NCBI RefSeq assembly: GCF_035916875.1
Contig: NZ_JAXUHN010000090.1
Span: 62,001-126,000 of the forward strand
Length of the DNA stretch: 64,000 nt
Reading direction: 5' to 3'
From: Methylomicrobium sp035916875
GTDB lineage: Bacteria; Pseudomonadota; Gammaproteobacteria; Methylococcales; Methylomonadaceae
Made by a program: the position numbers and the translations under genes. Numbering within the stretch: position 1 is the first letter of the stretch; each line of letters begins with the position of its first letter. The notes below the pieces were generated by a model, which was given only the letters and a program-made list of their open reading frames with translations, made no database searches and was not told the DNA's origin. This document shows positions 26,201-34,823 of the stretch, piece by piece.

Positions 26201-26868
26201 CGGGGTAGTGTCTCCACGAATTTTTTCGCGGCAAGCGGAAATAGGCCCAATAACGCAAATGCGCCGACCAAGGGCGGCGATAAGATGCCGGACAAGGAGT
26301 CGATCTTGGCCAATTGCGTACCCGCATTCACATAAACCAAGGTGCCGGCCAGCATGCCGATCTGGCTAACCCAGTAAAAAGTCACGGTTTTGATCGCGGT
26401 CAATCCCATCGCGAGATTGATTACGAAGAACGGAAACAGCGGTACCAGGCGCAAGCTAAATAAATAATAAGCGCCGTCCTTCGTTACGCCGGCATCGATC
26501 GCGGCAAGGCGGTCGCCGAAATTGGCCTTGATGGTGTCCCGAAACAGAAATCGCGCGGCGAGAAATGCTAGCGTCGCGCCGATGCTCGATGCGAACGAGA
26601 CGATCAATGTACCCCACCAGAGGCCGAACAGCGCCCCGCCGGCCAGCGTCAGCACCGTTGCGCCGGGCAGAGACAAGCCGGTCACTGCGATATATATCAC
26701 CGCATAGGCAAGGGTGGCCATGAGAGGACGGGCGTCGCGGAAGGCCGTCAGGCGGACATATTCGGTCTTGATACGCGCGAGCGTCAGCCATTGATCGAGA
26801 TCGAAAAGAAAAAAAGCGCCAATGGCGATGGCGATGATCGTAAGCAGTCGGATTTGTAGGGGCGTCAT
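26197..26868 (-). CDS. TVP38/TMEM64 (DedA-related) family membrane protein
   Basis: A 223-residue inner-membrane protein with about five to six hydrophobic segments. The conserved core is SLPGATVLTLAGGALFGLWWG followed by GATLAFLAARFLFR and LFPFFVINLAMGLT. Members of the wider DedA/VTT group are implicated in lipid scrambling or transport. The downstream flavin reductase gene overlaps it by 4 bp, so the two are translationally coupled. Confidence 0.88.
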   Translation of the reverse strand: MTPLQIRLLTIIAIAIGAFFLFDLDQWLTLARIKTEYVRLTAFRDARPLMATLAYAVIYIAVTGLSLPGATVLTLAGGALFGLWWGTLIVSFASSIGATLAFLAARFLFRDTIKANFGDRLAAIDAGVTKDGAYYLFSLRLVPLFPFFVINLAMGLTAIKTVTFYWVSQIGMLAGTLVYVNAGTQLAKIDSLSGILSPPLVGAFALLGLFPLAAKKFVETLPR

Positions 26869-27172
26869 CGTTTTATCCCGTTCAAATTGATCAAAGATCG
26901 GTCGAATAACCGTAAGAACCGCGACAATGTTTTATTGTACAATGCGCGCATGTTAACAACGTTTACTTCAATTCATGCCATTTTCCCTGATGCTGCTCGA
27001 CGGAGGCAGCAGAATCCCACCCTTGGCGTTGGCGAAACGGCAATGCCTTGCCTTGCTGTACATAGGCGTTGATAGGGATTAGAATCATAAAGTTCATCCC
27101 GTGGGCCGTCAACTGTGCCGCAGCGGGCGCTGGGTTCCTTCTTTATTTCCAGGGCATGCTTTTGATCACCTC

Positions 27173-28423
27173 ATGAATTTGTTGACCCGAATAGCCTTTA
27201 TCGAAGAAATTGGGCGGATCGCCGAAACCAGCCAGCAGCAATATACGCTGCTATATGCGGAGATCAATCATACCTTGCAAATCGCCAGTCTGACCCAAGG
27301 CACTGCGGCGGCGGAAGCGCTTTTGAGCCGGATTCAGGCGCTGATCGTCGGTAAGGTGGCATCCATTGCGGGCGCGAGCATCGGCAAACTGGACCGCAAC
27401 CGCTTCGGCATCCTGCTGAGATTGCCGGTTGCGGAAAGTATGGAGTTCGCCCAGCAACTGGCGAATCTGCTCGATCAACAGTGCATCATCGTTGCTGACA
27501 TTGCGTATTATCCGAAGCTAATCATCGGCGTGACCTCGCCGTCACCCGAATACAAAACCCCGGAACGCATTCTGGCCGCGGTGGACGAGGCGCTGTTTCA
27601 AGCCAAACGGGCAGGCAACAGCGTGGTCAAGCTGATCGAATACGACGATGTGGTCCTGCATGAATATTACGATCTGTTGAAACTGTTGCCTGAACTCAGG
27701 GAAGGATTGACCAATCATTCTTTCGTGCTGTTTGCGCAGCCGATATTGCCGATCAACGGCGCGAACGCCGAAAAAAAAGCCGAAGTGCTGCTGCGTTATA
27801 AAGACGATCAGGGCGACAGCCAGACGCAAAGACGCTTGTTGCGGGCCGCCGAGCTGTTCCACATCAGCCGGGAAGTGGATCTTTATGTCGTACAGCAGTT
27901 TTGCCGCTATCTCGCCGAAAATCCCCAGCCTGTCATTTATTCGCTGAATATTTCCGGCAGCACGATCCGTTATCCGGGCTTTATCGAGAAAGTCGAACAG
28001 AGTTTTAACTATTACGGAATCGATGCCAGCAAAGTCTGTTTCGAAATCACCGAAACGGTCGCCGATCATGACTATCAGAATGCCAGCGAATTCATGCGCC
28101 TGCTGAAAGACAATCTGGGCTGCTTGCTGTCGCTGGATGATATCGGCATCGGTTCGAGCAATCTTGCCAATCTATCCAAATTCAATGTCGATTTTTTCAA
28201 GATCGACGGCCTGTTCATGCAGGATCTCTTACAGTGCCCTTATTCCGAACTGGTGGTCAGCTTCATTACCGCGGCGGCCAAATTGTTTAATAAGGAAACA
28301 GTCGCCGAGTATGTCGAAAATGCCGAGCAATTGGAGAAATTGAAGGTTTTGGGTGTCGATTATGCGCAGGGTTATTATGTCGGCAAGCCTTCGTTGTTGT
28401 TTGATCCGGCGCAAAGCGTATAA
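27173..28423 (+). CDS. EAL-domain protein with a degenerate GGDEF domain
   Basis: Soluble c-di-GMP-type signalling protein of about 416 residues. The N-terminal half has the GGDEF fold start (LLTRIAFIEEI) but lacks the GGDEF active-site motif, so no cyclase activity is expected. The C-terminal EAL domain has AEVLLRY in place of EALLR, and NISG, FEITETVAD, SLDDIGIGSSNL, FKIDGLF and AEYVEN; most metal and substrate residues are kept. It may be a phosphodiesterase or a c-di-GMP sensor. A GTG at 27101 would add 24 residues; neither start has a good ribosome-binding site. Confidence 0.82.
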   Translation: MNLLTRIAFIEEIGRIAETSQQQYTLLYAEINHTLQIASLTQGTAAAEALLSRIQALIVGKVASIAGASIGKLDRNRFGILLRLPVAESMEFAQQLANLLDQQCIIVADIAYYPKLIIGVTSPSPEYKTPERILAAVDEALFQAKRAGNSVVKLIEYDDVVLHEYYDLLKLLPELREGLTNHSFVLFAQPILPINGANAEKKAEVLLRYKDDQGDSQTQRRLLRAAELFHISREVDLYVVQQFCRYLAENPQPVIYSLNISGSTIRYPGFIEKVEQSFNYYGIDASKVCFEITETVADHDYQNASEFMRLLKDNLGCLLSLDDIGIGSSNLANLSKFNVDFFKIDGLFMQDLLQCPYSELVVSFITAAAKLFNKETVAEYVENAEQLEKLKVLGVDYAQGYYVGKPSLLFDPAQSV

Positions 28424-28538
28424 AAACTTGGCTTTCCGCCTCTCTTAACAATTTTGCAAACCGGCGTGGGAATAATTGGCTTTTTGCCTGGCATGGGGTA
28501 GATTGTTCAGACTAAAATTTTAATAAACCATAATAATT

Positions 28539-29342
28539 ATGTCCGATTCCTTAACTTTCATGATCCATGGCGGCGCCGATCACGGTGGCGGTATTGCTGA
28601 AACGGTGGCCGTTCTGCTCGGTTTTCTCGAAAAACTGGCCGGCATGGAGCCGCCGGAAATTTTTGCGGCGGTTCTGCCCGGCATTGCCGCAATGCAGAAT
28701 ATCCATCCGTTACTGGTGCATTTCCCTATCGCGTTTTTATCGGCTTTTTTTGTGCTCGATCTGGCCGGAAGCCTGTTCAAAAAGGCGAATTGGCGTGGGG
28801 TCGCGAGCTGGCTGTTGTATCTCGGCGCTATCGCCTCGATTTTTACAGCGACCGCCGGGTTTATCGCGGCGAATTCAGTCCCGCACGGGGAAAACGTGCA
28901 TGCAATCATCGAGCGGCATGAGCATTTCGGCATCACAGTGGTGACTTTTGCCGTGTTGCTGTCCGCCTGGCGCGCGTTCAAAGGTGGTGCGATCGAAGGC
29001 GCCGCGAACAGTCTGTTTCTGATCCTGGCTGCGGTTATGTGCGGCATCATGGCGTTGGGCGCGGATTTGGGCGGTTTGATGGTTTATCATTACGGCGTGG
29101 CGGTGTCCGCGGTGCCGGTGAGCGAAGAGGCATTGATGCACAACCATGACGAGGACGATCATCACGATCATGGGCATAGTCATGACTCCGAGTCGATTGA
29201 CCAACATGGGCCTGTCATCGATCCCGCTCATGAGCACGACCCCGTTCCTGTGCCCGCTGGGCCCGAGCAAACTCATGACCATCAGCATGAACATAATCAT
29301 GCTCATGAGCACAGTCACGAACATCCGGCTGCGAGCAAATGA
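28539..29342 (+). CDS. DUF2231-type membrane protein with a histidine-rich tail
   Basis: A 267-residue inner-membrane protein. The DUF2231 core is NIHPLLVHFPIAFLSAFFVL (about 54-73) and three further helices, with conserved histidines in HGENVHAIIERHEHFG. After the last helix (about residue 190) comes a long tail (about 200-265) made mostly of His, Asp and Glu, with repeated HDHGHSHD and HEHNHAHEHSHEH patterns. The tail probably binds metal ions such as Ni, Zn or Cu. DUF2231 proteins are often linked to metal or redox membrane processes, but the function here is unknown. It is convergent with the sigma-54 activator. Confidence 0.8.
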   Translation: MSDSLTFMIHGGADHGGGIAETVAVLLGFLEKLAGMEPPEIFAAVLPGIAAMQNIHPLLVHFPIAFLSAFFVLDLAGSLFKKANWRGVASWLLYLGAIASIFTATAGFIAANSVPHGENVHAIIERHEHFGITVVTFAVLLSAWRAFKGGAIEGAANSLFLILAAVMCGIMALGADLGGLMVYHYGVAVSAVPVSEEALMHNHDEDDHHDHGHSHDSESIDQHGPVIDPAHEHDPVPVPAGPEQTHDHQHEHNHAHEHSHEHPAASK

Positions 29343-29348
29343 GCAACA

Positions 29349-30665
29349 TCAAAGCCCATAAAGCTTGCGTTTGCGCCAGAATGTCGCGCGGCTCATGCCG
29401 GCGAGCCGGGCCGCTTCGGTAACCCGTCCGTGGCTTTGCAGCAGCGCTTCGCCGATTGCCTGTTTTTCCTGCTCAGGACTGCGCATTGGGAGTAGTTTGG
29501 CGGCAGATGAGATCATTTTCGGTTCGGTAAATTCCGGCGGCAGTTCCGCCAAGCGTAATGTCGCGCCGCGTCCGACCGCGAACGCATACTCGATTACATT
29601 TTGCAATTCCCGGACATTGCCCGGCCAGTGATAATCGAGCAAAAGACGCATCGCTTGCGGGTCGATCTTGTCGATTTTTCTGAATTTGCGCGCATTATGC
29701 TGCGTGATGAAGTGCCAGATCAGCAGGTTGATGTCCTCACGTCGCTCCCGTAAAGGCGGGATGAAAATTGGCACGACGCGCAGACGGTACATCAAATCTT
29801 CACGAAAATGACCGTTCCTGACCTCTTCCCGTAACGACCGATGCGTCGCCGCAACGATGCGCACGTCCGCGTCAAGCAAATGGTCACCGCCGACCGGCAT
29901 GAAATTTCTTTCCTGGATCACCCGAAGCAGTTTGGCCTGCAATTCCAGCGGCAATTCGGCCACTTCGTCCAGAAACAGCGTGCCGCCTTCGGCGCGTTGA
30001 AACACGCCTTTGTGATCCTTGATCGCGCCGGTAAAGGCCCCGCGCACATGCCCGAACAGTTCGCTTTCCAGCAGATTTGCGGACAGTGCCGCGCAATTGA
30101 CGGCCAGAAACGGCGCGTTTTTGCGCGCGCTGAGATCATGAATCGCCTTCGCGACCAGTTCCTTGCCGGAACCGCTCTCGCCCCGGACCAATACGGTCGC
30201 CTCGGTCTCGGCCGCATTGCGGATAATCTGGAATACATTGCGCATCGCCGGCGAACGGCTGATGATGCCTTGAAAGTTTTGCTCCTGTTCGGAGTTGGCC
30301 CGCTGATTGGTGGCCGTATTTTCTGCCGCAGCGGCCGGGGTCAACAGTGCGATGCCTCCTGCCGTAGCGCCGTGCCGGTCATAGAGTAGGCGGGCGGATT
30401 GGTGCAGGGTCGGCATGCCTCTTTCCTGCTGCGTAGTGTGAATCGTGCGAAGCGTGTCCGCAATGATTATGAATTCCGGCGGACAGATTTTTTCCGGATT
30501 GATGCCGGTTAGCTGTGTAGCGCCCTGGCTCCAATACAGAACGTTTTGATCCGAGTCGACGATGTAAAACGCGAAGCTTTTACACATTTCGAAAATAGAG
30601 GCAAGAGACGAACGGCTGTCGAGCCGCTCGATCCAGTGGTCCGGCAGGTTTAAAGTGTCAGGCAT
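29349..30665 (-). CDS. Sigma-54-dependent transcriptional activator with PAS-like sensor
   Basis: A 438-residue enhancer-binding protein that would drive RNA polymerase with sigma-54. The N-terminus (about 10-110) looks like a PAS domain (AFYIVDSDQNVLYWSQGA). The AAA+ domain carries Walker A GESGSGKELVAKAIH, the sigma-54 contact loop GAFTGA, Walker B GGTLFLDEVAELPL and the arginine-finger region LRVVPIFIPPLRER. A Fis-type HTH (VTEAARLAGMSRATFWRKRK) ends the protein. It lacks a receiver domain, so the signal is probably a ligand or redox cue at the PAS domain. Its target genes are not evident here. Confidence 0.93.
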   Translation of the reverse strand: MPDTLNLPDHWIERLDSRSSLASIFEMCKSFAFYIVDSDQNVLYWSQGATQLTGINPEKICPPEFIIIADTLRTIHTTQQERGMPTLHQSARLLYDRHGATAGGIALLTPAAAAENTATNQRANSEQEQNFQGIISRSPAMRNVFQIIRNAAETEATVLVRGESGSGKELVAKAIHDLSARKNAPFLAVNCAALSANLLESELFGHVRGAFTGAIKDHKGVFQRAEGGTLFLDEVAELPLELQAKLLRVIQERNFMPVGGDHLLDADVRIVAATHRSLREEVRNGHFREDLMYRLRVVPIFIPPLRERREDINLLIWHFITQHNARKFRKIDKIDPQAMRLLLDYHWPGNVRELQNVIEYAFAVGRGATLRLAELPPEFTEPKMISSAAKLLPMRSPEQEKQAIGEALLQSHGRVTEAARLAGMSRATFWRKRKLYGL

Positions 30666-30807
30666 TCAATCTGGCGGTAATTCATCGAAAGGGCAGTGGC
30701 TTGTATGCAGGAGTCGATATTAGCCGAGCCGGGCAAACAAATCAATCATGCCGCCAGACTTCTCTGAAGTATAATTTGCCTTTTGCAAATTCAGTTCAGG
30801 ACCGAAA

Positions 30808-31377
30808 GTGATCGATCAAATCAATGCCTTGCTGCCACAAACGCAGTGCGGCAAATGCGGCTATCAGGGCTGCCGGCCTTATGCGGAGGCTCTTGCGGCC
30901 GGCGCTGCCGACATTAACCGTTGTCCGCCCGGCGGTGAGGAGGGTATTTTGGCGCTGGCGAATTTTTTGGGCGTCGCACCGAAGCCGCTCGATTCCGGTT
31001 GCGGGGCGCATAAACCCGCAGCCGTTGCATTGATCATCGAAGAAGACTGTATCGGCTGCGTGAAATGCCTGGGCGCCTGTCCTGTCGATGCGATTGTGGG
31101 GGCGGCCAAACACATGCATACGGTGATCGCATCGGAATGCACCGGCTGTGAGTTATGCATCGCGCCGTGCCCGGTCGATTGCATCGTGATGCAGGAGACG
31201 CCGGCAGAAAGCTTAAGCCTTGCCGGGCGGTTGAAACCGCTGCGTGCGGAATTGGCCAAGAGCCGCTACGAGATGCGCAGCCTGCGCAGAGCGCGCGAAG
31301 AGGCCGAAAAAGCGGCGCGGGCGCGTGAGAAGAAAGCGGCGTTAATCGTGAAAATGCAGTCCGCAGCTAAGCTGTGA
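30808..31377 (+). CDS. rnfB: Electron transport complex protein RnfB-like, soluble form
   Basis: A 189-residue iron-sulfur protein starting with GTG. The Fe-S domain CGKCGYQGCRPYAEA with a later NRCPPGG supplies one 4Fe-4S cluster, and two ferredoxin motifs (CIGCVKCLGACPVD and CTGCELCIAPCPVD) supply two more. The N-terminal membrane helix of classical RnfB is missing, and no rnfACDGE genes lie nearby. A lysine/arginine/alanine-rich helical tail follows. It may serve as a free electron carrier or join an Rnf complex encoded elsewhere. Confidence 0.85.
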   Translation: MIDQINALLPQTQCGKCGYQGCRPYAEALAAGAADINRCPPGGEEGILALANFLGVAPKPLDSGCGAHKPAAVALIIEEDCIGCVKCLGACPVDAIVGAAKHMHTVIASECTGCELCIAPCPVDCIVMQETPAESLSLAGRLKPLRAELAKSRYEMRSLRRAREEAEKAARAREKKAALIVKMQSAAKL

Positions 31378-31386
31378 TGCAATTAT

Positions 31387-31421
31387 TGTGGCCGGCAACG
31401 TGCGCTAAGGATTCGGCCACA
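31387..31421. terminator. Hairpin between convergent rnfB and heme A synthase genes
   Basis: TGTGGCCG (31387-31394) pairs perfectly with CGGCCACA (31414-31421) around a 19-base loop in the 73-bp convergent gap. No clear T-run follows on either strand. Confidence 0.4.
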
Positions 31422-31450
31422 GGCATCCATCGGAACGATGCCGGAAGTCT

Positions 31451-32431
31451 TCATCCGATTTTCTCGCGGCTCGCTGTCGAATAGCGCAGACCAATAGATA
31501 GAAAAAACTGCACGCCAAAGATCAGATTCGCCATCAGCAGATGCACCGGCTGCGCGGCTGGCGGCATGCCGAGCCGGTCGAGCGTGATGCCGGCAATGAT
31601 CGCGGTGACAATCAGACTGATCAATACATAACCGGTACGCAGGAACAGGTTTTGCCGGTCGAATGCCTGACGCAGTTTCCAGACCAGCCAGAGGTTCGTA
31701 AACAGGATGATCGACGAGAACGATCGGTGCACGTAGAAAATAATCGGAAAATCGTCGCGCCAGTATTGCCGATCGATATAAGTGTGTTCGTGCGCGATGA
31801 AATCAACCGCCTCGCGCACTTGCGTACCCATCGCGACCTGTAGCAAGGTCATCCCCATTGCGGCCGTCAGAACCTTTTGGAAACGGGACGTCAGCCGGCT
31901 GCTGTCGATGAGGCCAAGCGAACTGCGCTGAGAACGGGCGATCGTGTAGATCACCAGCGCCACGATCAACAAGGCCATCAGCATGTGCAGTGTGATCATG
32001 TAGGGTTTTAGGTTGCTCGCGACGACCGATGAGCCGAGCCAGCCCTGAAAGCCGATCAAAAATAGATTGGTCAGTGACAAATAGAAAATCGGTTTGTCGC
32101 GTTTTAGAAAAATGCGTGACGCCCAGGCGGTCAGTAACACCAGAAAACCGGTGGTCGCGCCGATCAGCCGATTCGAGTATTCAGTCCAGGTTTTGACCGG
32201 GTTGAACTCAGTATTTTCGTAACCGCGCTGCGCGTAAATCTGATGATAATCGGCCGGTAACTGCGCTTCGTCGGTCGGCGGAATCCATCGTCCGAAGCAG
32301 GTCGGCCAATCCGGGCAGCCCATGCCCGCGCCGGAAGCACGGACGACGCCGCCCGCCAGGATCACCAGATACACCGCGAAAATGGTCAGTAGACCCAGGC
32401 GGCGGAAATTCAGAATGGCTTGATCGTTCAT
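31451..32431 (-). CDS. Heme A synthase (COX15/CtaA family)
   Basis: Inner-membrane enzyme converting heme O to heme A for cytochrome oxidases. At 326 residues it has eight hydrophobic segments. Typical blocks are GGVVRASGAGMGCPDWPTCFG (split by the first loop), EYSNRLIGATTGF, TLHMLMALLIV, VHRSFSSIILF and QPVHLLMANLIFG, which together supply the heme-ligand histidines. A longer frame to 32536 overlaps ygfZ; the ATG at 32431 overlaps the ygfZ stop by 4 bp and gives the family N-terminus. Confidence 0.9.
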   Translation of the reverse strand: MNDQAILNFRRLGLLTIFAVYLVILAGGVVRASGAGMGCPDWPTCFGRWIPPTDEAQLPADYHQIYAQRGYENTEFNPVKTWTEYSNRLIGATTGFLVLLTAWASRIFLKRDKPIFYLSLTNLFLIGFQGWLGSSVVASNLKPYMITLHMLMALLIVALVIYTIARSQRSSLGLIDSSRLTSRFQKVLTAAMGMTLLQVAMGTQVREAVDFIAHEHTYIDRQYWRDDFPIIFYVHRSFSSIILFTNLWLVWKLRQAFDRQNLFLRTGYVLISLIVTAIIAGITLDRLGMPPAAQPVHLLMANLIFGVQFFLSIGLRYSTASREKIG

Positions 32432-33414
32432 GCGTAATCGAGAGGTAACAAGCGGAGGGTGGCTTCGGGATGATCCTTCAGCATTAAGTCGTATTCGCCG
32501 TTTTCGGAGATCAGCAGGACAGCCAGCAGATGGCAAATCCCGCCGTGGCCGATCGCGGTTAACACCTGGCCGCGGCTTTGTTCGCCGCCGTTACGGTCCA
32601 GAATGCTCGCATTAGGCTCGGGCGCCGCGTCGAGCGCACATTCGGCCAGAAACAACGCGCGCTTGGCCTTGCCCAGATAGTGCGTGCGCGCGACGATTTC
32701 CTGGCCGGTGTAACAGCCCTTCGTGAAGCTGACGCCGCCCAGTTTGTCGAGATTCAGCATTTGCGGAACGTGTTCTTCCGAGGCGGCCCGGCTTAGCCAG
32801 GGAATACCGGCGAGTAGATCGAGCAAGCGCCAGTCTTCCGAATTTCCGGGAGCAAAGCCTTTCTCGGTCAGATGTTCGCTCCACAGTGTAATGGCGTGTT
32901 CCGTGTCGGCAATCGTGAGCGTGCGGGGCGGTGAAGAACCGAGCGAAATCGTTACTCCACCCTCGTTGCGGCAGGTTGCAAACCGCCGTTCGGCCACTGG
33001 TTCGTTGCCGCTGATTCCAAGCAGGCACAAGTCGTCCGACCGGTCGGTTAATCTTATATCCGAGCGCAGCACATATTTTTGCAGGCGGTTTTTGACCGGT
33101 TCCAATAACTCCAGCGGCAACACAAGCAGATAATCGTCCGCTTGCTTGGCGAGCAGAAATGTCGCGATCGCGCGGCCTTTCGGATTGCAAAACGCGCCGG
33201 TACGCGCCTGGGTTTCAGTCACTTCGAAAACATTACAGGTCGCTTGGCCCTGTAACAATTTCGCCGCATCCTTGCCGGAAACCGATAATACGCCCAGATG
33301 GCTGATCGGGTAGATGTGGGGTCGGTCGAGCTGGGTTTTGGAGAAAACGATGCGGTCACCGTTTTCAAAAACAGCGTGTTCGGCCAGTAGAAAGCTTTTC
33401 CATTGCGGATTCAT
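32428..33414 (-). CDS. ygfZ: Folate-binding iron-sulfur cluster assembly protein YgfZ
   Basis: GcvT-like protein that supports repair or synthesis of certain Fe-S enzymes in a folate-dependent way. It is 328 residues long. The family signature KGCYTGQEIVARTHYLGK contains the conserved functional cysteine. Upstream, LGVLSVSGKDAAKLLQGQAT is the typical folate-fold start. Coupling to the heme A synthase gene is by a 4-bp overlap. Confidence 0.94.
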   Translation of the reverse strand: MNPQWKSFLLAEHAVFENGDRIVFSKTQLDRPHIYPISHLGVLSVSGKDAAKLLQGQATCNVFEVTETQARTGAFCNPKGRAIATFLLAKQADDYLLVLPLELLEPVKNRLQKYVLRSDIRLTDRSDDLCLLGISGNEPVAERRFATCRNEGGVTISLGSSPPRTLTIADTEHAITLWSEHLTEKGFAPGNSEDWRLLDLLAGIPWLSRAASEEHVPQMLNLDKLGGVSFTKGCYTGQEIVARTHYLGKAKRALFLAECALDAAPEPNASILDRNGGEQSRGQVLTAIGHGGICHLLAVLLISENGEYDLMLKDHPEATLRLLPLDYA

Positions 33415-33517
33415 GAAGCGCTTTAAAAGTAAAAATGCCTATTATACCGTGTTATGACTCGCGGACCTGTAGCCGATGAGGGCGGCGCAGAGTATGGGCG
33501 CGTTGATATGCGCGGGA

Positions 33518-34000
33518 TTAATCCCTGAAATTGATGTACTGCAACGGCATCTCCAGCTTTTCCTGCTTCAACATCTGAATCACGTCCTGCAAATCATCGC
33601 GCTGTTTGCCGGTTACTCGCACCTGATCGGCCTGGATTGCAGCCTGCACTTTCAATTTTTTGTCCTTGATCAGTTTGACGATTTTTTTGGCGAGCATGCT
33701 CTCGATGCCTTGTCTGAGCGTGATTTCCTGGCGCACGATTTTGCCGCTGGCTTTCGCTTCGGCGATGTCCAGGCAGACGATATCGATGCCGCGTTTGGTC
33801 AGTTTGGTCTGTACGATGTCGAGCATCTGTTGCAGTTGAAATTCCGAGCCGGATGTCATCAGCAGTTTATTGTCGCTCAGTTCGTAGCTGGAGTTCGTAC
33901 CTTTGAAGTCGAAGCGGGTCGAGACTTCCTTGTTGGCCTGGTCAACCGCGTTACGGGCTTCTTGTTTGTCGAATTCTGAGACGATGTCGAAAGAGGGCAT
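33518..34000 (-). CDS. yajQ: YajQ family nucleotide-binding protein
   Basis: A 160-residue DUF520 protein, nearly identical in pattern to E. coli YajQ: MPSFDIVSEFDKQEARNAVD, STRFDFKGT and a C-terminal VTGKQRDDLQDVIQMLKQ. In Xanthomonas a homologue binds c-di-GMP and acts with a transcription factor; in other bacteria the role is uncertain. This is interesting given the two EAL-domain genes nearby. Confidence 0.95.
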   Translation of the reverse strand: MPSFDIVSEFDKQEARNAVDQANKEVSTRFDFKGTNSSYELSDNKLLMTSGSEFQLQQMLDIVQTKLTKRGIDIVCLDIAEAKASGKIVRQEITLRQGIESMLAKKIVKLIKDKKLKVQAAIQADQVRVTGKQRDDLQDVIQMLKQEKLEMPLQYINFRD

Positions 34001-34107
34001 TTTTAGGTGTTTGTATGGTTAGGGTATAGAATTTTACTATAATAACTAAGGATAATTCGACACGGTTCAATTTAGAATCAGCCCGCAACCCTGATTCAAG
34101 GAGCGCC

Positions 34108-34792
34108 ATGCGGATGCTCATATATCTCTTTTTTCGCAGTTGTGCTGTCTGCTGATGGCGGATGGCTGCGTAAAGGTTTTGCCGCCGCTGCAAATCGACA
34201 CCGACAAATGGACCGGGCATCAAACGTTGTATCTGGCGAAAGTTTACACTGGTTCGATTCACGGGCGCTCAAGCCGATTAAAATGCCTTCCGCGACGGCG
34301 GTGGCGAGCGCTTTGCTCAATGAGTGGCTGGATAAAACACTGACGTTGATGTAATACCCGTTTGATTTGCGTATCATTTTGACGATGGATCTTGCGATCG
34401 GCGCCGATGACTTGCTTGCCAAGCATGGGATTCTTTCGCCTGCCGCACTGAAAGACACGCGCGTTAGCGTTGAAAATAGCGTCTTTGGCGCGGTTTTGCT
34501 GGATGCGGCGTTGCGGGCCGGAAGACCTCAGGCCGGGGATATCCCGTTAGAGACGGTCCCGGCGAATCCCCACGAACATTATTATACTAAGTGATAAAGC
34601 CGATGCGCTAGTGACGTTCGAGCCGCACAAATCCCGACTTTTCGCGGCGGGTGCACGCAGCGTGTTCGATGGTTCCGAGATGCCGGATTGCAAGCCAAGG
34701 TGGATGATTTGCACTCGATGATGCGACTGCGGCAACCGTTATATATGAAGGATGATAGCGATGAGATTCCGAAAGGGCGTTTTGCCGCATGA
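34108..34792 (+). pseudogene. Decayed NitT/TauT-type ABC substrate-binding protein gene
   Basis: Pieces of one protein can be read in order in shifting frames. After a good ribosome-binding site (AAGGAGCG) and ATG 34108, a poly-T frameshift leads to a lipoprotein-like LLMADGC. Then come DTDKWTGHQTLYLAKV, IKMPSATAVASALLNEWLDK, RIILTMDLAIGADDLLAKHG, LKDTRVSVENSVFGAVLLDA, DALVTFEPHKSRLFAAGARS, and the end LHSMMRLRQPLYMK ... PKGRFAA with a stop at 34790-34792. The order matches periplasmic binding proteins that often precede membrane GGDEF/EAL sensors. Several frameshifts and losses make it non-functional. Confidence 0.75.
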
Positions 34793-34823
34793 ATAGACGA
34801 AACCGAGAAGCCTGGATGTCTGA

